Assembly: GCA_013399855.1 (NCBI GenBank) | Contig: VXAY01003150.1 | Location: 1,881,821-1,945,820 of the forward strand | DNA length: 64,000 nucleotides | Direction of reading: 5' to 3' | Origin: Oxyruncus cristatus | Lineage: Eukaryota > Chordata > Aves > Passeriformes > Cotingidae | Shown: positions 11,353 through 26,100 of the stretch, piece after piece | Layout: each line of letters opens with the position of its first letter | How positions within the stretch are numbered: the stretch's first letter is position 1 | Program-made: the position numbers and the translations under genes | Notes under the pieces: generated by a model | What the model was told of the DNA's origin: nothing | Databases searched by the model: none | What the model saw: only the letters and a program-made list of their open reading frames with translations

Positions 11353-14300
11353 ACAATCCTCCTCTGGCTTCTACAGAATTGTTTTAACAGCACTTTGGCT
11401 TAAGAAACACTTCCAGGACACAGTGACTGCAATTCTACTGGCCTTATGTTTTTTTAATTAGTGTCCAATGAGCAATAAGGAACCAAATGAGTGACAGCAA
11501 CATAATTTATTAAATTATGTTGGGATAGGAATTAAAGAAAGTACGTTACAAACATATTCTACAATTTGGGCCTGGACCTTAGAGGGTGGTATTAAGGAGA
11601 AAAGAACAATAAAACAAAAGCAAAATCCAATACAGTGTCAAAATATTTGCAAGCTTTATGAAATACATCTCTAAAAGAAAAAATTATGACTACACAAACT
11701 TAAGTAACTTATAGTGTGGAAATTTTACAAATAATGGAAATCATCCACAGTTCTTGGGAGTGCAAAACAATACTTTTGTATCAGATGATCTATAAATTTG
11801 AAATACTTTCGCATCACTAAAATTATTGATACTTTATACTGCTTTGGGTACTTGTTTTAAAATAAGAAATCTATAATACTGAGATTAGTTGCTGTTGTTC
11901 TGGTTCAGGGGGTTGTTTGTAGTTTATCTGCTAAAGGTTGGTAAAATGTTAACAGAGAAACTAACTGCATAAAACACTATATAGGCTTCAATTAGATATA
12001 ACACTGTAAAAGAAAAACCTTCAAACCTGACATGATCAATGAATACTTTAAGTTTCTTACTCCAAGACAAAAGGACAACTCCAAAACATTAGACTGGTCA
12101 TCTAATTCCAGTTATATCCAGCGTTTATTAGCATCTCTTAAAGATTAACATGTACCTTCCTGAAATCTTTATAAACTTTTCAATGAGATGGGAACTCTGT
12201 TTTATCTTTGAAACGGAAAAGGCAAGAATGGTTAAAAAATATTTTAATGCTTCTGAACAATGCTTACAATTAACAACATTCTATAAATCAAAGTGGGTAG
12301 GTTTTTTTTGATAAAGATGATGGAATAAATCTATATACAGATTTATGTGAAGTTTCAGGTGCCAAGAAAGCAGAGCACTACACAGCAAGCTAAGCTCAAA
12401 AGAGCAAGCAAGCTGGATAATCAGCAGATAAGTGCTATAAAAAAAAAAATTCTTTTCCCTCTTAAGACATATTAAGTTGTAGCACACTTACATTAACTCT
12501 AAAAATAATTAAAAAAAAAAAAATTTATAGTTTTGTCTTTTTTACCAAAGATCTTCTCTGGAAGCATTTATTTTTTACCTTTTCCTTGCATTCTTCCAGC
12601 TGGGTAAAAGCTGAAATCAGTACAAGGTTTTCCTTAATTCAGACATATTTTGTTAAGACATACAGATAAAATATACCCATGCTGTAGGTTGTTTTTCATT
12701 TTTAAACTTGCCTCCCTTCATGTAATTTATTAGTCATTCATCTAAAACCATAATATAAATAATTTATAGCACCTAGGACAAGGTAATGAATCTTCTACCT
12801 TTATTACAGTTAGAGGTCAATCCATTAAAATTCATATGCACCATTTACACTGAGTTTTCCTACTCTGTCCCACCAGAGCTTGTGGTTACAAGCCTTTGGG
12901 TGCCATTAAACCGTCGTGCCAGAAAACTGCTTCTCTGTGTTCCATCTGCAAATGCACTTGGCACATAAAACAGCAGCGTAGAAAATGGCAAAAGAAAAAC
13001 AAATTCATTTTGTAGAGTCTGCAGGAAATCTCATACCCTCAGGAACGTTGTCTTGGAAGTCCGTTCCAAGGATAGGCTCTGAAATTGAGCAAAATGAATA
13101 CAGAGAAAGGCCAGATGTTTAGAACCCCAAAAATACACTGAACTCCTCCATCCTGCTCTGGTGCGTTTCCTCCATCCTCTGCCCAGTGCCCTGGGTTTCA
13201 CCCCTTCCCTGCGACATGCTCAAAACCCATCCTGTTACTTGAAAAACATCCAGCTCCTGACACCAAACTCTCCCCAAACTGTGATTGCACCGAGTATTTC
13301 ACCTGCCCCGAGAGGCCCACAGGAAGCTGTGCAGTAGAAACAGAACAAAATCACAGACTGGACACTGAAACATCAGCAGGAGGAGAAAAACAACCATCAG
13401 CCCCCTCCCATCCTAAGCCCTTTGACCACCAAGGCCTTTACCCCGAGCATGGCTCTGGGTGCACAAACTCTCTGCTGCAACGCCTGTACCCTGCCTTCTC
13501 AGCCTCCAAGACGTGCACAGAGCTTCCTGAAGGCAATCACACTCTGGACATTAAATCTTCCAAGTCTCAATGCCTGTGAACAACAAAGCTGCAATTTGTC
13601 AGTGCAGATGCATTATTATAACAGGATTACAACAGACAAAATGTATGAGGACACCATCTCACGAGGACAGACAACATCTTTCCTCTAATCCAAGATAAAC
13701 ACTTGTTTGGGGCAGGGAAGGGGGGAGTGGCTGGAAAGCAGCATGTGTGCGAGGGAAACACTAGAACAGTATTTGCAAATTTCAGATGGTTTCTGACTGA
13801 AATTGCTCGGAAAATGTCACTGGTCCAAAAATAACGCATTAAAGAATTACGAAAGAAAAAAAAAAGAACTGTGTATTAGAAGCTTTAACTCCTGACACTA
13901 GGGCAGATTCAATATGGTCCAGCTGATTTAACTGCTGATTTCTAAACTACAGGGAGCTAAAACCCGAGGTACCAAATTACGAGGCTTAAGAATTGCTTTA
14001 CGAATGCAAATGTTTTCTTTCCTTTTTTTTTTTTCCAATATAGCACTTTCCTTAGCACTTACTTCAGCTCCAACTCTTTTCATCTGCTAACTTCAGTGAT
14101 GTTCAGCTCAGCCTGCTGGAATCCTGTCTAAGTGTCAAAGGCCTTCCCCTCAAAAAAAACCAGCCAAATTGAGGATTCTCAGGAAGCCTTTTAAACGTGT
14201 GCAGGAAATCCCATTAACTTCTGTAGAATATAAAAGTCTGAACTTCATGCCTTGTGCACTCTGCACGGCAAGCAGCAAGCCCTTATCTTGTACAGCAAAG

Positions 14301-17300
14301 AAAGAGGAGTTATGCTAGTGCCCTACTAGGAGGGTACTGCCTAACAAACACCCCAGTGGTGCAGACGACATCCTGACAGCTGCAGTGCAGTCCACTCCTC
14401 CTTTGGGGTGAGATACTTTGCTGGGTAAACGCCACAGTAAGACCTGTGGGGTCAGCAATAGTCAGAGCTCCGGCTCATTTTTCAGGTATTTCATAGAAAA
14501 TGGCTACTAAAAATAGAATTTCTCCATTTTTAAAATCCTGTGACCTGCTCTCTGGATAGTTTTAACAGCCCTGAGCTTTGGATCAAGGAGAAACTTTAAA
14601 GGGTGAGGTCAGAAGACGATTTTGGTCTCACAAATGTGGCCTGTGTCATGTTCATTTTCAGATGACCAAGCCAGAAGTTTTGAACCCTCATACCCTTACC
14701 AGAAATTTCCTGGAGTCTCCAGTGACTCTCATTTCTGATAACTGAAATAGTTCAAAGATTACGTTTTCACTAAGCAAGTCCTCTTCACATAGTTCATACA
14801 TGTGACTGTACAGTGCACATGCAACTTTATAACATCATGGACCTTTAATTCCTCCAAGACATATCTTGAGACCAAAACCTGGATTTCCTGAATTACCAGC
14901 TCCAGAATGGGCCAGGGATAGAAACCAAAGATAGCAGCCAAATCTAAAATCTCATAAAGTAGCAGCTAAGAACAAAACTGTTCAGAAGATAGGCAGATCT
15001 GGGGGCTTAGGTCACTAAAGAAATGAGGATTAGAAGATTGATAAAGCATTTAAGACTTCCTCTGGAAGGCAGAGAAAACAAGGACATGGATAAATGCATT
15101 TTTTGAGGGAAAAGAAATCAGGAAGTGGAAACTGAAAATGGTTGAGAAGTAGAAGTACATAAATATTTGCATTTTATAGGATTAAATCTTTCTCAGCTCT
15201 AGGGAAAAAAAAAAATCAACATCGGGTAGTTCTATCAGCAGAACACAGAATACTATGTTTCCCTACATACAAAAGAAAATGAAAACTTGCCAGAAACTTT
15301 CACATATAAAGCACATTTTACATGCTTTGGCAAAGAAAATTGTAAAGAAGAAATTTATTCTTCTGTCACTGAACGCTTGTTTCTCCATGTGATGTCATGC
15401 CTTGAATTACTGAAATGCCAGTGGTTATGTTCTGGCTTTATTTTGAGACAGATAACTTTAAGCCATAATGCTTTATGTGCTTTTACATAAAATAATAATG
15501 TGGAATTCCTGTCCCAATTAAGGCACTGTGAGTTTTTGACGCTAAGTTCAGTTAAAGCAGAATTTATATGATTTATGAAATGCGATTATGAGATGTGAAC
15601 CCTTTGGAGAACATTTTAACTAAGGAATACATTATGAGCAGTGCATCTCAGCAACATTAAATTACTCAGTGGAGATCCTACAAGATAACTTGGCACTGAT
15701 TTGAACACGCTGCACAACAAAACCTGTTTTGCATGAAATAGACTGCACAAAAAAGCCTTCTGGCATAAGCACATTTTCTGGTCCCCAAGAGATAGTCTTT
15801 CAATAATGACAATCCCCACTATCAAAATCTGTTCTCATAGTAAAAAAAAAGGGGGAAATTTGAAGTGGAAGACTCTTTTGTTAGTAGCTCATTCTTATTA
15901 CAAGCTAATTGGACCAAAAGCATTAAGTGCCTTGTCTAATGGACTTGATAATATTACTAATTAGTCACCAGTTGGCTATTTCAAAGTAAAATAACATACT
16001 CTGCGTGTATTCTGACATGTTTAGATGATCATGTAGCTATAAATATGCTCGTAAATCTTCTTGTTGTTTTTGGATTTGAGGGTTTTTTGAGTGGAGGGGA
16101 GAAACTTTTTAACACGAACCAAATTAATATTAAACATTTAACAAGAAATTAGTAAATGCTTTGGTCAATCCAAGCCTGTGTTCTTCAGAAAAAACAGTCT
16201 AGCCACAAATTTCATAAAACTCCACTCACAATATTGATATGTAAAACTTTTAACCCTTATTTCTGAGAAGCACATTTTGAATTTTCATATGCATGCAAGA
16301 ATTAGCCTCATCCTCATCCTTTAGGCAGTGGACCACCAGCTGTGGGTCTTTATGCCTTGAACTGCCTTTCAGCTTACAAATTATTTTCATTAATACAGGA
16401 GAGATTTCAACTCCTTCATCAGATTTATCTATTGACAGTTGTCATAACAAACAGACAACAGAGAATGCAAACCTGAATTCTGGACTACCAGTCTTAATAC
16501 CGAGTCTCTATGCCTCAATAATAAGACCAGGAATATCCTGTTTACTGCAATTAGATGATGAGTCTGTTCCACAATTATGGGAACTTCAATAGCACTTTCC
16601 TGATTATGTCCTGAAACACAAAAGTCTATGCAGTTAAAAATCCTTGGGAAAGTATTTAATGTTATAAAAATGCTTTCATTCATAGCACAAGGGCAGAAAA
16701 TGGTCATAAACAAGGTTGTGTTTTCCTATATATTTAGCTGTACCCAAAACCCATTTAATTTATCTTGCTTACAAATGCTGACCTTTAATTCAACACAGAT
16801 TTCTTATGTGTAGCCTCATTTCATTTAAAAATACATAAAAGCTTGAGATCCCCAATATTTAACCCCTCTATAATTTCATTTACCTTTCTTCCATATATAA
16901 TAACTCCATGCTCACTAAATGAAGCTGCCCCATTCTGACACACTTTGTCTCTTGTTTGGACTGAAAGATGTACAGATTTATTATCCATTATGAGAGTTTA
17001 CAGCATGATGTAAAATAAACCTGACTCTGGTCCTTATTCCCAGCACAGTGGTTTCATGGACCACTTGTATATTGCAAATAATCCAGATATTTCAAGCAAT
17101 GCTGAGAAACATACAGATCACTACTACTAAACATTTTTACCAAGCGTTTGTTTTCATAGGCAGCCAAAAAAAAAATTCATTGGTTATGCAGAAAAGCAAG
17201 AGTAACCCCCTAACAGCACCAAAGATAGACCTCACTGAGGAGTTACAGACCTGCAGGATGCCCTGTTTAACTAAAGAACAAATTTGCATGTATAATACCT

Positions 17301-17927
17301 CTCTTATTGCCCGAAATACTAAAACCAGAGAATTCCAATTGCTGCTATTTCTTCCTATGAATGGTCTCAATTATGACATCTCTAAAATGAACATTGCAGC
17401 TATTACCAAACATGAGACATTTTAACACTGGCTGAGCAGATTAGGAGGTTAGCAGGTTTTTTCTTTGTAAACAGCATCTTAAGCTGAAGTTTCAAAAAAC
17501 AATATTAAAGTAACTTAGGTTTTATAGAATTACGTCTCAAGAACTTCAGCAATACTCCGTTTTTGTGAACGGCATTTTAAAAAATTCAAAGTTAAAATCC
17601 CTATTAGATTATGAGGTTTAAATAAAAGAACAAAAACCTTAGGAAATTGTAACCTTTGTAAAATTTCATGCCACGCTATTTTGATAGCACAGATTCTCGT
17701 GTGCTATCACAAATTTAATCTCACTGAAATCCCATGCTCCCGCAGATAAGCCTACACATTTGGAAATCTTGGGAAAAGAGATAAATCCTAATGCCATGGA
17801 TTTTGAAGGAGTAAGTAATTTGGGGGGGGTTAAATAGAGGAAAGTACTGATGTTCATCTTTTCATTAATTGTCCAAGACTACAGATTACCACGTGGCAGG
17901 GGCTGAAGGATATTCCAGTAGAGAGAA
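11353..17927. other. Intronic stretch, no gene seen
   Basis: AT-rich sequence with short A or T runs (about 12440, 12510, 13855, 14025, 15210). A GC-richer patch at 13140-13540 has one 88-codon frame without recognisable features. No CR1, tRNA or other element was recognised. Confidence 0.55.
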
Positions 17928-17984
17928 CCTGATCATGTAAAGGACAGGTACTGCTTGAAATTACCTGTCCTTTACTTAATCATG
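17928..17984. other. Pre-miRNA-sized hairpin (inverted repeat)
   Basis: A perfect 14-bp stem (GTAAAGGACAGGTA at 17937-17950 with TACCTGTCCTTTAC at 17962-17975) encloses an 11-base loop. Beyond two 1x1 mismatches the pairing resumes (17930-17933 with 17979-17982), giving a ~55-nt structure on either strand. I recognise no known microRNA in the arms. It could equally be a chance or mutational palindrome. Confidence 0.7.
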
Positions 17985-20057
17985 AGCAATGGGGTCCCAA
18001 GACATCCATTTGCAAGTGTTTCCCTCTTTTGTGTTCAGATACCTCTTAAATTGAAACGTACCTCAAAATAAATCTATTCAGTGATGGTCCGTCCTCACCC
18101 CAACCTGCTCAGAACATGTCTTTAAATATTGGCATTTATTACATGAGCCCATCCACTGATAAAATAACAGTTACACAACTATTACTACCACCAAAGCACA
18201 ATGCAGATGCCAATGGATGTGGCTGACAGACGGTGTTTTGTGTCTGTCACAGCAAAAAGCAGGAATGCAGGAAATACCAAACAGGGAGGATAAAGATAAC
18301 ACTGGAGTGTCTTCTGCTTTGGTGGAGTTGTATCCACGATGGTCATTTGTTATAGACTCTCTATTTTGTCCTTAAGAACAGGTTTTTGGTGCAGAGTCCA
18401 ACTTCACTTTCATACAATGCCTGTTATTACTTTGTGGTCCTGACTGAAGCTTCTACACACTCCAAAACAAATAATAATCTGTCTACCCCAAAAAATCAAT
18501 AGGAGAGTGGGTGTTCCAGAAATTCTAATAGTCAAGACCTATGTGTTTCAGCTCCCCAAGACAGAAGAATGCACATAATTACATGGGCTATATAATCCAT
18601 ACGGAGAGCATATTGACATCCTGATTTTCATAACAATACTGCACTTTTCAGCCATATTCTAGCTACACTTTAATTTTTTCTAGTTCATTTATTTTCTTTT
18701 AACAGCTTACTATAGACATAGGAATTGCCTGAAATAAATATTTTTTTAGGCTCTGATGCTGTTTCTGATTATAAGCAGCTCTGACTTTATAACACAATGT
18801 TTAATTTAATTGTCTTTTATGGTCCTCCTCATTTTCAATGCAGGCTTTATTTTTTCCAAGGCAATCTTCTTTTTTTTTTTCCCCTCAGTGCATTTCCTAC
18901 AGATTTAAACAAAAACTTATCATTCATCCTACTTGAATGGTTTATTCTTTCCTCAAAACTCTCTCACCTCTCTTTTGCATTTCAACCTGAAAATGGCCTC
19001 TTATTTTCCTTGCTCCTCTCAACACCTCAAATGTCTCCTAATTTCTAGATGTTTTGAAACATATCAGCCTATTTCCATGGAAATTAGGATTGCCAACAGC
19101 CTAGTTTTAAAATGCAAATTCATACATTAGTAAATAATCCTTCCTCATAACAACATCTATGTATTTAAAACATACTGAGTACAGGTGGTGCTCACTGAGT
19201 GAAAGAGTGCCTGTGTTAGGAGTCAGAATTACCAAGCACTAAGCCCTGTTCCAGTCAGAGCTGGCCCATGGCATCGAACCAACAAATAACATATTCCTGT
19301 CACCATACGGCTCCAAAGACAGCACCAAGATGTTTTTTAGATTTTCAGCCTCTTCAGGAACGACAGCAAACTATCAAATTCCACTACAGTGTAAGACAGC
19401 TTTCCAGCAGCACTCCAAGCAACCTCCCTGTACAACTCTCCCTCTCCTTTTAGCCTGATCATACAAACAAGGAGATATTCAAGTACAGGAAAGTGAACCT
19501 AGAGATCACTTGAATGTAGTGGTCACCTTTAGCCCTCCTTTATGCCTCTGATATTAGGCATAACTGAGGCCATCATTCTGGGCTCTGCATAGCCTTTCAA
19601 GAGCTGCCAGCACAAATATTACTTCAAGGTTTCTTTTGGGATCTTTCCTTGTTCTAAAACCTTTTAGTTCCTGTCTTTTAGGGCATTTGTGCCCTATTCG
19701 AGCAACACCCAAATTCTTTTAGACTTGTGGCACATCGAACAGGGGACCTCATAGCAGACAAAAAACTATGGCAAGACTGACCAATCTTCCTGAGTGTACA
19801 AAACCACATGGCAAAACCTCCTGCTCAGTAAAAACCACAGCGGGGCCGCAACTGGGTCACATGTGGGAGATCACGCAGCAGGTCCCTCTCCTCTGGTGTG
19901 GGATGGGATATTTCACTCACTTGCATGACAACCAAGTGACATCTGCTACAGTGATTCCTACTCTGCAGATCTTCCCAACGACAGGCACCGAGATCAGCCA
20001 CCTCCTCCTCTCCCAGCACAGCCCTGCTGCTTGTCAGGTGATCACACCCTCTGGGAA

Positions 20058-20100
20058 CAGGGGTCTCGTGAACTCCGCGAGACTCACATGTGGCTCATGA
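20058..20100 (+). mobile_element. Possible hAT-type DNA transposon terminus (weak)
   Basis: CAGGGGTCTCGTGAACTCC followed by GCGAG and CACATGTGGCTCATGAG resembles the CAGGGGTCTCAAACTC...CACATGTGGCCC start of some vertebrate hAT elements, as I remember them. No matching inverted end, target duplication or transposase reading frame was found, so this is tentative. Confidence 0.25.
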
Positions 20101-23100
20101 GTTGTGGGCAGCCACTGGGTCGGCTGACAGGCCTAAAGCAAAGGAAGGGAAATAAAATGGCGACGGAAAACTGCTGGTTTGAGTCTCAATGTAAAACATC
20201 ATACTGTGTTACAGGCTACCAAGCAGACAAACGAGTAAAATAATCAATGGTTACCCAGACAGGACATCCAGCCCTCGGGCACCACGATCCCTCCGTACGC
20301 TCTTTAGAAGTTGACAACTTAGCCATGTTTTTCCTCCAAAATTGAACATACACATCTTGGAGAAAACACCTAATTCTGAGACACTCTGAAAGACTGGATG
20401 AAATCAGTACTTTTTTCCTCCAACACAGAATAATTAATTGCTCACAAGAGCTTGACATGAGTACTTGCATAAAATACAGTCTTGATGTCTATGAATTCAT
20501 TGAGCAATAATTTCTGTCTAATCTTAAAAACAGCTAAGCTTCCATTCATTACTTACTAGTATTCCTGGATAATTGCACAGATAATTTCTTAATTACTGCT
20601 GTCTGTCTGTAAAAAGAGTTTCCAGGACTTCAGCCAGTGCAGAAAAACTTGTTTCTCAAACAAAAGACGGACTGATGAAAGAAAAGTTCTACACATTTGG
20701 GGAGTTCCTTAGTTAATTGGTTATGCCTCATAACTCAGTACCAAACACTACTTTTTCCAGCTTATCACTTTGCCCCTAATTATCAGCTACTTCTATGAAT
20801 TGCTAATATGAACGAGTTTGACCCGTGACACATCATCTCTTGTCCTACAGTGTTGCAGATGGGACATATTTCATTGCAAATTTCATTTCATGCCTTTTAT
20901 TGTGAAAAGTATTTTACAGTCCATTCATTTCAAACTGATCATTTGATATTCATTACTTCAGTGACAGACACGTCCTGTCAGCTTTACCCCTCATTATGCA
21001 TAGAAAATCTGCTTTTGAGTAAGCAACAGAATTTTGAAAGGAGATTGCAACCAAGTTTCCATTAAAAAAAAACCACCAAAACCCCAAAAAGCCCCTGCCA
21101 GCTTACCTCATTACATTAACTTTAGGGCATGCTGTCAAAGGAACAGCTGACTAAAATCACATTTCTGATCCTTTTTTTACAACCTGGTTGAAAAAATAAG
21201 TTTGGGCATAGAAATATACAACTATATAAATCATTGTGGTGAAATCTGAAGAAAAGGTTAAAGCTCCAGGACATATTTTCAAGAAATAAACTGAACTTCA
21301 ATTTTTCCCCAATATTTCAGATGCTACAAAGAAATCATTATTTTTGGTATTTCAAAAGGTCGCCCTGGTGATAGTCAATGATTACTTGGAAACACGGGTA
21401 ACAAAGGAGAACTTTTTTTTCTGAGCTTCCTAAAGCAACTATTCCACAATTTCTATGTACCAATTTCAAGTGAGAGCTCTCTGGATACTCTTTTTTCGGG
21501 ACTCCTTTCCTCAGAAATAATTGCTGATAATCAGAATCTTTTCATCTACTGATTGCATGTTCAATGGTATATTCAAAGGACACTCAGCCTCCACAAAATT
21601 TGAGTAGAAAACAGAAAATTGGCCAGGTCTTGCCTTTTAGCATCCCCAAGAACAGGTTCTGGCTCCAAAAACAGAGGTTATAAGAAATACGATATGTTAA
21701 ATAGAAAATACGTGGAACAAATGAGTTCAGTTCAAAGGCAAGCACACATAAAAAGCCAAACCAGAAAATACACTTCAGTACAGGGGAATAGATGGTAAAA
21801 TGAAGTTTTGTGATAACCACAGCTGAACTGTACCCATGACTGAGCTGGGGAACACCAAATGGGAGAGTGTTAAGGCAATCTATTCACTCCTCAGCCTTGT
21901 GAGAACCTTCTCGAACAGTTTATGCTGAGCAGGCAGGCCATGGCAAAACCCAAACACACCAGATCACTCCGGTTTTCCTGACAGGAGCCAAGAGTTCCAC
22001 AGAACAAATCGGCCAAAATGCAGAAAAAACTGCCTGCAGCTACTTAAATACAGAAATGACACCATATCAAAACCAGTAAGGCATCAAAATACGTATTTTT
22101 CAGGGGTCAACACTGAGAGTTGTTCATTACCTGATTTGGAGAGACCATTGCTTGTAAGGACAAGAGAAGGAATGAAGAAAATCACAGTTACAAGTTTTAT
22201 TTATTTGCATTTTGCAAAGAAATAAAAAAAAGTCCTAAAGACCTCACCCTACATCTACATGCACCCCCTGTGCAATGGTAGGAAGGTCTGAATATCTCAT
22301 GTCCTCAGCTGAACTGTACATTTACAAGTTTTATCTGAACTAAAAGTACACTTGTAACTGTTCAGAGTTTCCCATGGATTAATAAAACAAAAAAAGGCAA
22401 TGAAAACCAATCAAAAAGCCAACTCAACTCCAAGGTTTTTGATGACACTGAAACTTCATCTATTCAAGATCCACACACAGTAACTTGACAGTGACACTTA
22501 AAAGCACTGAAATTGTTATCTATTAAAATACAACAAGAAAGAGCAGAGTTACTTCGATGTTTGTATCATGCTTGGGAGCCCAGGAAAGTGCCTGCAGCCA
22601 CATAAAGGCAGAAATGATATCCCACAATCATGTAAACACAAATTTAACAAGGCTGATGCAGGGATTTGGCAACTGGCTCTGTTTATATCAGCACATCTTC
22701 AACACTGCTCATCAACCTTTACTGTTATAGCAGAGATTTTAAAAAAGTGGGGAAAAAACCCACCACCTAAAGCTCCAGACTAACTCGACTGTAGACAAAA
22801 ATTAGATTTTATGTTATTTGTCTCAGTAATAGAATCTACAAGTTCCAATTCAGTCCATGTTTAAAGCAACTGAAGCCACCTGCCTGGCAAGGGTCTGAGG
22901 ACTGCTCTGGTTCAGCAAAAAAGGGCAAAAGGAGACCACTTGTGTTTGACTGTTCTCATACATTGGTAGTCTCCAAATACAAAGCAGAAAAAAAACCTGC
23001 TGTCAAAAGGGACATGTAATCGAGCAGGGTTTGGCAACCCTTCAAAAGTACCCTCATTTTCAAAGCAATACTTTGAGTGCCTTTACATCAAGGATGCCAA

Positions 23101-26100
23101 TGTGAATCTACCAACAGCAGCAGCAGTTCACTGTTCTCAGTCCCTCCTGGGTTTGATCCGAGCTGGATCGCAGCACGCCCGGATCACAGAGGACAAACAG
23201 CAGGGCCCACATATGGGAGATCTTACAGAGACAAGGTTTTGGGAGCCACTGCCTCTCACAGATGCACATCAGACAAGATTATTCAAATGTATTTAATGTG
23301 TTCATGCATTTTAACAAGATGCAGATGACAGAGGGAAATGATGACAAGCAAGCTGCCCTAACAAATGCTGCACATATTTTCATCAGTCTTACCACTGATC
23401 CTACACTGCACATTTGCATAACAAAGTGGTAAAAACACACAGGCCTCGTGCTTGTATCGTTGTGAGGAGGAACACAGAAAAAACGTCCCTGAATTTGCTA
23501 ATTGTGGCCCTTGTTAGTTAAGCACTACCACAAATAAGAGTCCTGCTAACAAAATAATTTATCTGCTCTCTCACCAGCAATAATTCTTCTTTTCACTGCT
23601 CTTTGCTAAAATTAAAACCGAATAAAAAAGGAAATGTTAAGATAATTGTGCAGATCACATTCTCAGGGGTGTAACAATAAGCCAAGTCTCAAGAGTTTAA
23701 GCAACTGATTTAAAGGTGACAACAAATCTATAGTCACTAAGAGCCATAGGTTTGCCATGCTGGCAGTGTTAGATTAGAACTGCATGGCTGAAAGCCCTCA
23801 TGCCCTGCCTTTAGCCCCATGTTTTTGACAGATGATTCTGCTCCCCCAAGGCTGGGACTTTGTGTCCCATTGTGAATCAGTAGTTCCTGAACTACTTCAG
23901 ACTTCCAGCTCGGTGCGTCACATTAAACAAGATCTGCCTACAAAGAGGCATCTCAGTTGCTTTCCACATTCCTCCCCTTGACCCATCACTAATATTTGAA
24001 GTCCACCAACATTTTGCAGTCTAGAACTGGGGCAAAGGAGGGGGCAGGTATTGAGATTTTTTTTTCCCCTTCTCCATGGAACAAAGCTGCTGTGGATGTT
24101 TGATGGTTGGTTAAGCGCTGTTCTCAGGAACAGAGCCTGCTCAGAGAGCTTAACCGAGCAGTTCACAAGCAGAAGCACTTTGAGCAGTCTCCAGTCTTTC
24201 TGTCATGCCTGGTACACTTCACTGCCACAGGAAGGTCATCTTCTTTTGTAACATGCTGATGTGATGCCAGCATATATATACTGCAGGTGGCACAGAGCAA
24301 AGGTACTGCCTTTTGGGTGGAGAGATCAGCCAGTTACCTGCAAATCTGAGAACTAACAAAGGACTGAGGGAAAAGGCAGGTCATCTTCCCTGCACTAGTA
24401 GCTTTTAGTCTTTGCTGCCACTGAGTGAAGGGGACTGTCAAGAAAATGAGTTCAAAGAAAGAAAATGAATGTCACATCAAATCAATTATATAGCCATTGG
24501 GTTTAAAGAGGGGGAGAAGTATTTGTCTGTAAAAATTACTCATGGCAGTTTTTTTTAAAACAGCTATATTCTATAGAGAAATGCTGTTGCCAGGTTCATT
24601 AATAAACCTTTTTTACAGAAGCAGGAAGACTAAACCTGTGCAAGTCATAATTTGATGGACACTTGAAAGCAATGTAAGTCAGTGGTAATGCCAAGTTTCA
24701 ATGGCTCCTGCACTTCTGTAACTATTATCTCACACCAGCATCACCCCCAGACAAAGATGAGCAAAGCAAAGTACAAGAAAGTGAAATCCCCTCGCACCCC
24801 CCACACCCTCCCCTTGCAATGGTGTCTGTTAGGAAGCTGATTTTATTCAGAGGATATAACAAATATCCGGAGAATTCTGTAGATTCAGAAAGTTCCCGTG
24901 CAACAGTGTCAAAAAAGTCCACATCTCAACTAAGCAATTTGAAACAGGATCACACACTTCAATGAGATTATTCCAGTTTGAGGCCAATATACCTGCCCTG
25001 GTCATGTTTTTGCACAAATAGGAGATAGGATTGAAGAATCTTTGGTGAATTAATCCCAGTAAGACTCAAAGACTATGTATAAATTAACATTTCAGTGTGC
25101 GTTCTTCCAGCTTGTGATACTACTTCTGGTTTTATCCTATGATCATCTTGCCCTCTTTGCAATAAAAAGATCACTAGGAAAAATAAAAGTTCTAATTGTC
25201 AAGTTCAAATGCAGTGGTTTGAAACTCCCCCCTGTGCCAGCCTAATCACCAGACTAACCAAAATGAGTAACTGGGGTTTTTTTTCTGAACCAAACAAGGT
25301 TAAAGTCCTTTCTACACAAGAGATTATGACTGATGGCACATGGCTGAGACTGTTCAGCTCCAAAGAACATCAAAAGGATTCACAATTTCATTCCTGGCAG
25401 AGCACTTTGCCAGCACAGAGACCAGGACACAAAAAAATATTACTAGCACAATCAGTCCCACAGGACTGATCGTGTGGTGCAGAGCCACAATCAGCTTTGC
25501 TCACCAGTGTTTATACAAAGCAATTCCACAGCAAGTTAAAAATCTAGTAAGATTCAGGGCTTGGGGCTTTTTTTTTTTTTGCTTGCTTGGGTATTATTTT
25601 TTGTTGACTTCAACTTCTTGATGGTAAAGTCAGTGGACTTTATTCCTGTACACCTGTCAGTGTTTATATTCATTTATCCTCGCCTCTTCCTGGTATTGAT
25701 CACAGTATATTTATTTTTTTTCCTCTTTCTTTATCTTACATCAATATTCTCAGTTATTTTGGGTTTTTATATCAGTTTTGGCATCATTTCATTTAATGGC
25801 CACAAGATATCAATACAAATTTCTCCTTCCCAAGGAATGGTGCACAACTAGATGGATTGGGCTGAAGAATATTCAGGGCTACCTTGAAAAAGGACAGGCA
25901 GTAGTTACAAGCACAGTTTTAAGTTCTTAAAATCTCTTTTATCAGTCTTCATCTGGACGATGCAGACAGACCATACCTTTTCCAAGGTCCTTCCCTCATA
26001 ACTTCCTTGTGAACATTTCTCAGAATGCAGGTATATAACCACAATTGTATTGCATCAAACTTGCACTGGAGATCAAACAATCTAAGCCTTGTGGCAATGC

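Noticed and set aside
10815..11393. 192-codon minus-strand open frame with a hydrophobic central part
   Set aside because: The hydrophobic run is the reverse complement of the CAAA-rich low-complexity tract; there is no domain, splice context or codon pattern of a gene.
21820..22620. Shared short strings (CAGCTGAACTGTAC, TTACAAGTTTTAT, TGCCTGCAGC...CAGAAATGA) suggesting an internal duplication
   Set aside because: The matches do not extend and are not collinear over their flanks.
23025..23048. CAGGGTTTGGCAACCCTT, resembling a hAT terminus
   Set aside because: The match is short and is largely a local 6-bp palindrome; nothing downstream resembles a transposon.
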